From positions 12,894 to 23,403 of the forward strand of contig DJFN01000199.1 of NCBI GenBank assembly GCA_002432085.1: a DNA stretch of 10,510 bases, given 5' to 3'. Below, in pieces: positions 1 through 4,717 of the stretch. The notes below the pieces were generated by a model, which searched no databases, was not told where the DNA came from, and saw only the letters and a list, made by a program, of their open reading frames with translations. Source of the stretch: Flavobacteriales bacterium UBA5871. GTDB taxonomy: Bacteria > Bacteroidota > Bacteroidia > Flavobacteriales_D > Crocinitomicaceae. The position numbers and the translations under genes are program-made. Position 1 is the stretch's first letter. Each line of letters begins with the position of its first letter.

Positions 1-352
1 CTCTTCGATCGCCCAGCCATATTTTAAAATCCTGACCGACCTGCTCCGGTTTTCCGGAATATTCACCTATAAATTTAACAGAACTAATTCGATCGTTTAA
101 ATAGTTGGCCGTTTCACTTCCTATAACTGCATAATCAAATGAATAGTAGTTTTTTAATTGACTAATAAAATAGTCAAAAGACCGTTTGCTTGATATAAAC
201 ACAACGTCAAATGGACGACGAATTTCAAACAAAACGGCTTTAAAGGAAATCAGTGATTCGGATGTCAGATCGAGAGATTGTTCCCGACAAAAATCCTGCA
301 GTGTCTGACCGGCATTTCCGGAGAAAAACAGCTTATGCTTCGTCGTGTTCAT
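1..352 (-). CDS. hemD: Uroporphyrinogen-III synthase, N-terminal part (cut by window edge)
   Basis: Uroporphyrinogen-III synthase converts linear hydroxymethylbilane into cyclic uroporphyrinogen III in the cytoplasm, the last step shared by heme and siroheme synthesis. The first 117 codons are visible and the 3' end lies beyond base 1. I chose the ATG at 352 because it opens a frame beginning MNTTKHKLFFSGNAG that stays open to the edge. It overlaps the hemC 3' end by 20 bases. HemD sequences are poorly conserved, but the usual landmarks are present: FDVVFISS (residues 49-55, the FTS-type strand end), YAVIGSETANYL (74-85, the G-x-x-TA-x-x-L motif) and VKFIGEYSG (92-100). Position directly after hemC supports the call. 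The stretch is much more AT-rich than hemC and hemA. Family assignment is confident from context plus motifs and moderate from sequence alone. Confidence 0.82.
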   Translation of the reverse strand, partial: MNTTKHKLFFSGNAGQTLQDFCREQSLDLTSESLISFKAVLFEIRRPFDVVFISSKRSFDYFISQLKNYYSFDYAVIGSETANYLNDRISSVKFIGEYSGKPEQVGQDFKIWLGDRR

Positions 353-1241
353 CGTCACGGGTAATGGTCTCGATTACCGTATCGATCATTTCCGCCTCGT
401 CTACTTCGAAATCTTCGAAAGTAAACAGCGACATATAGTCATCCGAAGCCGGCGCGTAAGCTACGTGCACGGTTCCGTTGTCATCGCAGTAAACGCCCAA
501 CGGCAGCTGACAGCCACCATCCATGCGATTCAGCACGCCGCGCTCGATCGCAATTTTTTGCTGTACTTCCGGATGATTAATCTGACCGATGAAATCTGCC
601 AGTTCCTGTTCTCCCGAACGGATCTGCAAAGCCAAAACACCCTGTGCAGGTGCCGGAACGAATTCCGTCGGTTCGAGCACTTCTACATGAACGCCGGAAA
701 GATCGAGCTGTAGACGGTCCAGACCGGCTTTGGCCAGCAGAATCGCATCGTATTCACCGTCGAGCAGCTTTTGGAGTCTTGTAGGCACATTTCCGCGCAA
801 ATCCTTGATCTCGGCATCTTCGCGGTGGAAACGCACGAGCGCTTTTCTTCGGGCGGAAGAAGTTCCGACTACAGCGCCTTTCGTCAGGTTCCATTTACCG
901 GAAGTATCTACCGCGCGTGGATGAATCAGCAATACATCCGCCGGGTTTTCACGCTCCGAAACGGCGGCGATCATCAATCCGTCCGGCGGTGTTGTTTCGA
1001 GGTCTTTGTGGGAATGCACGGCGAGATCGATCGTTTTGGCCAGCAGCGCTTCTTCGATCTCTTTGGTGAAAAAGCCTTTTCCTTCGATCTTATCGAAGCT
1101 CAGGTTCTGGATCTGATCGCCTTTGGTCTTGATGATGGTAATGGTTACCTCGGCACCGAGCTCCTCGAGCTGGCGTTTTACGTGATTGGCCTGCCACAAA
1201 GCGAGGTCGCTGCCGCGCGAGCCAATGCGGATCGTAATCAT
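333..1241 (-). CDS. hemC: Hydroxymethylbilane synthase (porphobilinogen deaminase)
   Basis: This cytoplasmic enzyme polymerises four porphobilinogen units into hydroxymethylbilane, using a dipyrromethane cofactor attached to a cysteine. At 302 aa it has the normal family length. Visible motifs, in order: IRIGSRGSDLALWQA (residues 5-18), IKTKGDQI (37-44), DLAVHSHKD (72-80, with the catalytic Asp expected at 80), VGTSSARRKA (125-134, substrate-binding arginines), DLRGNVPTRL (147-156), PAPAQGVLALQI (196-207) and GGCQLPLG (242-249). Cys244 is the expected cofactor attachment site. HSHKD and PAPAQG differ slightly from the enterobacterial HSMKD and PAVGQG forms, but the key residues remain. The ATG at 1241 gives a start directly before the first strand. 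Only 7 bases separate it from hemA, and its last 20 bases overlap hemD, so translation is probably coupled within one heme operon. The C-terminus ends in a short acidic tail. Confidence 0.97.
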   Translation of the reverse strand: MITIRIGSRGSDLALWQANHVKRQLEELGAEVTITIIKTKGDQIQNLSFDKIEGKGFFTKEIEEALLAKTIDLAVHSHKDLETTPPDGLMIAAVSERENPADVLLIHPRAVDTSGKWNLTKGAVVGTSSARRKALVRFHREDAEIKDLRGNVPTRLQKLLDGEYDAILLAKAGLDRLQLDLSGVHVEVLEPTEFVPAPAQGVLALQIRSGEQELADFIGQINHPEVQQKIAIERGVLNRMDGGCQLPLGVYCDDNGTVHVAYAPASDDYMSLFTFEDFEVDEAEMIDTVIETITRDDEHDEA

Positions 1242-1248
1242 AGTATTT

Positions 1249-2475
1249 TCAGGATTTGATAAGGATTTCCCGGGCCATTTTCATCGGCATGCTCATGTAC
1301 TTCTTTTCCATGTAGCCAACGATTTTCTCCAGTACTTCCCGTGAATTGTCGTCGAGCGATTGCAGCTCGGATTTAAACACGTCGTTAAAAGCCGTAGCGC
1401 GAATGTCTTTCACCATTTGCGGCACAGGACGCATAGCGAGCTCTACCTGACGAATTTTCGCAATCCGGTGGAAATCTTCCACAGCTTCCGTGATGATCGC
1501 TTCTACGTGTGCTACTTCCTGCGAGCGTTCTTCCAGGTGGCTGTCGGAAATGGCCTGCAGTACGTTGATGGAGATCGGACGTGTCGGGAAGGAAGCGTGT
1601 ACAAGCGGCTCGATATCATTCGGCAGTGCGAGGTCGATGGTCACTTTCGGAACCGTTTCGCCCTGCAGCAAATGTTCGTATAACGCTTCGGTGATGATCG
1701 TGTTTTCGGCTCCCGTGCAGGTTACCAGTACATCGAATCCGCCTGTGTAGTTCGGCAATTCTTCGAGCGGGAAGGCTTTCCCTCCGAGCTCATGCGCCAG
1801 TTCTTCCGCTTTGGAAAGCGTGCGGTTGAACACCACGAACTGCGACATGCCGTGCTTCTTCAGGAAGCGGCACATAGCGGTATTGGTCACTCCGGCTCCA
1901 ACTACCAGCACGCGGGCATCGGCAGGAACATCCATGCCTTGCAAACGCTGGTAGGCGATTGAAACCACTGAAACCGGCTTCAGGGAAATTTTCGTTTCGG
2001 TGTAAACGCGCTTGGCCGTCTGTATCGTGTGCTTGATCAGGACGCGGATGAAATCGCCGGAAAGTCCGAGCTTGTGACACTGATCGTAGGCCTGGCGCAC
2101 CTGTGTGATGATCTCGCGCTCGCCGATCACCAGGGAATCGATCGAAGAAGCCACACGCAGAATGTGCTCTACCGCTTCCGTTCCGGAAACGATCGTGGCG
2201 TTCGACGCGAAAAAGTGAACGGTTTCGCTATCCATTTCCGGATAGAGATGTGCAAAAAAAGCGTGCAGGAAATCATCGGAAGCGACCTGTTTTCCAACGA
2301 GGAGAAATTCCACGCGGTTGCAGGTAGAAAGGAACAGCACTTCTTCCAGCTCCAGCGCAGCCTTCAGGCTACTGAAACGCTCCTGTTGGCGATCTGCTTC
2401 AATGTGCAGGCGACCAATCTGTGAAACATCCAGGTTGCGGTGGGTAAAAGCGATCGTATGAAAATGTGAATACAC
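1249..2475 (-). CDS. hemA: Glutamyl-tRNA reductase
   Basis: Glutamyl-tRNA reductase reduces Glu-tRNA(Glu) with NADPH to glutamate-1-semialdehyde, the first committed step of the C5 route to tetrapyrroles. The 408 aa protein shows the N-terminal catalytic domain with FLSTCNRVEF (residues 48-57; Cys52 is the expected thioester nucleophile), the conserved SIDSLVIGEREIITQVRQAY (111-130), a Rossmann NADPH-binding segment VLVVGAGVTN (189-198) with VFNRT (215-219), ALPNDIEP (283-290) and a helical C-terminal dimerisation region. The start codon is GTG at 2475: the frame is closed by a TAA ten codons upstream, no ATG lies between, and the first internal Met falls well inside the catalytic domain. A GAGAAGG sequence 8 bases before the GTG could serve as ribosome binding site, stronger than at the neighbouring genes. 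It is the first gene of hemA-hemC-hemD. Confidence 0.97.
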   Translation of the reverse strand: MYSHFHTIAFTHRNLDVSQIGRLHIEADRQQERFSSLKAALELEEVLFLSTCNRVEFLLVGKQVASDDFLHAFFAHLYPEMDSETVHFFASNATIVSGTEAVEHILRVASSIDSLVIGEREIITQVRQAYDQCHKLGLSGDFIRVLIKHTIQTAKRVYTETKISLKPVSVVSIAYQRLQGMDVPADARVLVVGAGVTNTAMCRFLKKHGMSQFVVFNRTLSKAEELAHELGGKAFPLEELPNYTGGFDVLVTCTGAENTIITEALYEHLLQGETVPKVTIDLALPNDIEPLVHASFPTRPISINVLQAISDSHLEERSQEVAHVEAIITEAVEDFHRIAKIRQVELAMRPVPQMVKDIRATAFNDVFKSELQSLDDNSREVLEKIVGYMEKKYMSMPMKMAREILIKS

Positions 2476-2481
2476 GCTGAA

Positions 2482-2490
2482 ATCCTTCTC
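2482..2490 (-). promoter_or_regulatory. Shine-Dalgarno-like site of hemA
   Basis: Read on the minus strand, this purine-rich stretch is GAGAAGGAT and ends a few bases before the GTG codon of hemA. It supports that GTG as the true start, since the frame has a stop ten codons upstream and no ATG nearby. The other genes here have no comparable site. Confidence 0.5.
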
Positions 2491-2617
2491 TTGCTTGATT
2501 TTTTACAAAATTCGCTAACGGATCGCAATCGTTTGTCAGAATAATGTCAGAGGGAGTAATTTAGAATCGTTATAAACAACCGTTGACAGGCGATGAGAGA
2601 CCGTTCAGGAAGTTTTA

Positions 2618-2698
2618 AAGTTGGAAGCTCTAAGTTGGAAGTTTCGGGGTTCAACTCACTGGCATTTTAACATCCTGTCTTAATGTCTTGACATCCTG
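2618..2698. repeat. Degenerate short direct repeats in the ppx-hemA spacer
   Basis: The 229-base spacer 2476-2704 has no gene. It contains two copies of AAGTTGGAAG (2618-2627 and 2632-2641, period 14) and two copies of ACATCCTG (2670-2677 and 2691-2698, period 21). Between the latter are related units, TTAACATCC and TTAATGTCTTG, and a small palindrome, ATGTCttGACAT. I see no convincing terminator for ppx and no clear TAnnTTTG promoter for hemA in the spacer. The repeats look like decayed intergenic repeat material; their origin is unknown. Confidence 0.5.
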
Positions 2699-2704
2699 AA
2701 GTCA

Positions 2705-3589
2705 TTATCGACGGCCTTTACGGTCCATGTCGTAGATCATACCGTCGGAAAGCCCGATTTTAGGAACATACAGCTCGCGACATTTCAGTTCTTTCATGCA
2801 AAAAGTGAAGATCTCGAGTGCCGGAACGATCACATCGGCGCGATCGGGCTTGAGCTGGTAAAGGTCCATACGCTGCACCACGTTAAGTGCTGCCAGATCT
2901 TTGTGCAGCTGCTTCATTTCGGCCAAACGAACCGGCGATTTTTCCTTGATTCCGAGCAATTTGTGGATCTTGTTGATGTTGCCTCCCGTAGCGTAAACGG
3001 TATGCGGATCGTTTTGCTCGACATTTTCAGCGATCCAGTCTTTTACCGCCTGCCAGTCTTTTTTGGTGACTTTTCCTTTCAGGATGCGCAGCGTCCCGAT
3101 ATCGAACGAACGGGCTGCAACTCGTTCACCATGCTCGAAAACGTTAATTTCAGTCGAACCTCCGCCCACATCAATCACCAGGTAGGATTTCCCGGAAGCG
3201 ATGTCGAGCAGGTCAAAAGTTCCGAAGATCAGCCGTGCTTCTTCGTCACCGGAAATGATCTCGATATTGATACCCGTAGCCTCGTGGATCGAAGCCAGGA
3301 CAGACTCGCCGTTTTCGGCATCGCGCATGGCCGAAGTGGCACAGGCCCGCAGCTGTGACACCTGGAAAATCTCGGAAATCAGCTTGAAAGCGCTAATGGT
3401 CTTGATGAAAGCCGTTTCTTTCGTCGGACTGATACGGCCGCTTTCGAACACTTCGTCTCCCAATCGCAGCGGCAAACGCGTATAGGAGATTTTCTTCACG
3501 AACGGATGGCCGTCGTCGGAGGCAATTCCCCCGATCAGCAAGCGTGCTGCATTCGATCCTATATCAATGGCTGCGTATTTCTTTTCCAT
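2705..3589 (-). CDS. ppx: Ppx/GppA-family phosphatase (exopolyphosphatase-like)
   Basis: Members of this ASKHA-fold family remove terminal phosphates from polyphosphate or hydrolyse pppGpp to ppGpp in the cytoplasm. Motifs in order: AAIDIGSNAARLLIGG (residues 6-21, phosphate-1 loop), ACATSAMRDAENG (82-94), ISGDEEARLIFG (112-123, with the catalytic acidic residues expected here), YLVIDVGGGSTEI (136-148, phosphate-2 loop), SFDIGTLRI (161-169), YATGGNINKI (199-208) and a final GLSDGMIYD (279-287). At 294 aa it is the short form with only the two actin-like lobes; the C-terminal HD-like domains of E. coli Ppx and GppA are missing. That length is common in Bacteroidota. Sequence alone cannot separate polyphosphatase from pppGpp hydrolase activity, so the gene symbol is a family label. 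No ppk lies next to it in the window. The ATG at 3589 sits directly before the first strand. Confidence 0.92.
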   Translation of the reverse strand: MEKKYAAIDIGSNAARLLIGGIASDDGHPFVKKISYTRLPLRLGDEVFESGRISPTKETAFIKTISAFKLISEIFQVSQLRACATSAMRDAENGESVLASIHEATGINIEIISGDEEARLIFGTFDLLDIASGKSYLVIDVGGGSTEINVFEHGERVAARSFDIGTLRILKGKVTKKDWQAVKDWIAENVEQNDPHTVYATGGNINKIHKLLGIKEKSPVRLAEMKQLHKDLAALNVVQRMDLYQLKPDRADVIVPALEIFTFCMKELKCRELYVPKIGLSDGMIYDMDRKGRR

Positions 3590-3604
3590 GGTAATTCTGC
3601 CGAC

Positions 3605-3633
3605 CTAAATTACAAATTCCGCGTGTTTACCAA
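3605..3633 (-). promoter_or_regulatory. Candidate Bacteroidota-type promoter of ppx
   Basis: On the minus strand TTG (3631-3633) is followed after 18 bases by TAATTTAG (3605-3612), a one-mismatch version of the Bacteroidota -7 consensus TAnnTTTG. The spacing is within the range known for these promoters. The start of transcription would fall only about 9 bases before the ATG, giving an unusually short leader, so this remains tentative. Confidence 0.35.
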
Positions 3634-3644
3634 GAAGCCGGCAA

Positions 3645-3673
3645 TAAAAAAGTCCGCAATCGCTCGCGGACTT
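3645..3673 (-). terminator. Intrinsic terminator after the 270-aa T9SS protein gene
   Basis: A perfect 8-base stem, AAGTCCGC (3650-3657) with GCGGACTT (3666-3673), encloses an 8-base loop. On the minus strand it is followed directly by a run of six T. It lies 28 bases past the stop codon of the gene ending at 3701 and upstream of ppx, so it separates these two transcription units. Confidence 0.85.
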
Positions 3674-3700
3674 CCAATCGAGTCTTTCTACTAATGGGTT

Positions 3701-4513
3701 CTATAAAACGGACAGCTTTTCCGACCAGCGCTGCGATCCTGAAAGGACCATTACCTGGTAAAAACCTGCCGGAAGGTCAAGCGAAAAGTCTTCGGTTACC
3801 GTTTCTTCACGAACGATCTTTCCGGAATAATCACTGACGATCACCTGGAATTCCTTCGTTCCGTTGTGCAGTGGCAAATGCAGCATGGAAGTACCGTTCG
3901 ACGGATTCGGAGCCAATACGATATCGGTGAGGATTGTGTTCGTTTCTACCGCAACAACGCTGAGCCCGGTCATTGTTCCGTCCAGATCAACCTGTGAAAG
4001 GCGGTAATAGCTCAAACCGTTGATCGGATCGTTATCTTCTGTCAAGTAGAATTGCTCGGTCATGCTGGTACCGGCACCTTCAATTTCGATGAAAGGCTCG
4101 TAGGTAAAGCCGTCTGCCGAACGCTCCAGAATAAACTTCGCATTGTCGCGCTCGGATGCCGTTGCCCAGCTGATCTGCACGTTACCGGCTGTCACCAGTG
4201 CTTCGAAACGCGTCAGCTCAACAGGAAGGACAGCGGCATTCACACAGTTGACCGTTGTTCCTCCTGAAACAAATTGATACGTTAAGAATGAAGACGAAGA
4301 TGGCAGACAGCTTCCGCATTTGAAGGCATTACCCGTGAGCTGACATTCGCAGCTGGCGATCAGGTTTCCATTAATGTCGTAAAAATCAACCGTGTATAAA
4401 TGATCCGCCGGATTTCCGTTCTGAAAGCCCGGACAAGGCTGGGCAAATGCCGTCAACGAAAAAAATAAGACAGCCAAAAAGGCCAGTAAAGGTGGGTTTT
4501 TTATCCAGTGCAT
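3701..4513 (-). CDS. Secreted T9SS type A sorting domain protein, small, six-Cys N-terminal segment
   Basis: I do not recognise a specific function. The 270 aa protein has a typical signal peptide (residues 1-24, hydrophobic core LLAFLAVLFFSLTAFA) with predicted cleavage before Gln25. Gln at +1 is typical of Bacteroidota exported proteins, where it is cyclised to pyroglutamate. Residues 25-95 hold six cysteines (27, 55, 57, 66, 69, 90) and no family I can name. Residues 97-192, starting LPVELTRFEA and containing ISWATASE, FILERSADG and LSYYRLSQVDLDG, form the fibronectin-type-III-like domain that often precedes sorting domains in this phylum. Residues 198-270 (IVLAPNPSNG, DYSGKIV, DLPAGFYQV, final KLSVL) are a T9SS type A sorting domain. 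The protein should cross the outer membrane through T9SS and be released or anchored on the surface. It has its own promoter candidate and terminator. Confidence 0.88.
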   Translation of the reverse strand: MHWIKNPPLLAFLAVLFFSLTAFAQPCPGFQNGNPADHLYTVDFYDINGNLIASCECQLTGNAFKCGSCLPSSSSFLTYQFVSGGTTVNCVNAAVLPVELTRFEALVTAGNVQISWATASERDNAKFILERSADGFTYEPFIEIEGAGTSMTEQFYLTEDNDPINGLSYYRLSQVDLDGTMTGLSVVAVETNTILTDIVLAPNPSNGTSMLHLPLHNGTKEFQVIVSDYSGKIVREETVTEDFSLDLPAGFYQVMVLSGSQRWSEKLSVL

Positions 4514-4521
4514 AAAGCAAA

Positions 4522-4540
4522 AATAAGTTGATTACTTATT
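4522..4540 (-). promoter_or_regulatory. AT-rich hairpin in the leader of the 270-aa T9SS protein gene
   Basis: Arms AATAAGT (4522-4528) and ACTTATT (4534-4540) pair perfectly around a 5-base loop. The hairpin ends 8 bases before the ATG at 4513 and lies inside the predicted transcript leader. There is no T-run after it, so it is not a terminator. It could affect translation initiation or mRNA stability, or be a chance AT palindrome. Confidence 0.35.
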
Positions 4541-4552
4541 GAAAAACAGGCG

Positions 4553-4579
4553 CAAATATAACGAACTAATACGTTTCAA
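4553..4579 (-). promoter_or_regulatory. Bacteroidota-type promoter of the 270-aa T9SS protein gene
   Basis: On the minus strand TATATTTG (4553-4560) matches the Bacteroidota -7 consensus TAnnTTTG exactly. A TTG at 4577-4579 lies 16 bases upstream, slightly closer than the usual spacing of about 17-23. Transcription would start about 33 bases before the ATG at 4513. It follows two terminators, as expected for an independent transcription unit. Confidence 0.55.
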
Positions 4580-4607
4580 CGTAAGATTTATTAGTCCGGT
4601 TTGCAAT

Positions 4608-4637
4608 AAAAAACCCGATCCTCAGCAGAATCGGGCT
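4608..4637 (-). terminator. Second intrinsic terminator after the 915-aa T9SS protein gene
   Basis: Stem CCCGAT (4614-4619) and ATCGGG (4630-4635) with a 10-base loop, followed on the minus strand by six T (complement of 4608-4613). It sits about 20 bases past the hairpin at 4656-4698 and would act as a back-up stop just before the promoter of the next gene. Confidence 0.7.
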
Positions 4638-4655
4638 TTGCGCTTAATTAGCACG

Positions 4656-4698
4656 AAAAAAATGCCATCCATCCGACAATGCGGACAAATGGCATTTT
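4656..4698 (-). terminator. First intrinsic terminator after the 915-aa T9SS protein gene
   Basis: A perfect 10-base stem, AAAATGCCAT (4659-4668) with ATGGCATTTT (4689-4698), encloses an inner TCCG/CGGA stem separated by symmetric 3-base bulges. On the minus strand a run of seven T follows. It begins about 20 bases after the stop codon at 4718. The other strand also has a short T-run, so weak activity in both directions is possible. Confidence 0.8.
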
Positions 4699-4717
4699 CA
4701 CTTATTCAGAAAATCGG

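Noticed and set aside
771..1259. 162-codon plus-strand open frame opposite hemC
   Set aside because: Antisense shadow of hemC, whose motifs are intact over the whole stretch.
2506..2513. GAATTTTG on the minus strand as a -7 box for hemA
   Set aside because: It mismatches TAnnTTTG at the first base and has no TTG at a suitable distance upstream.
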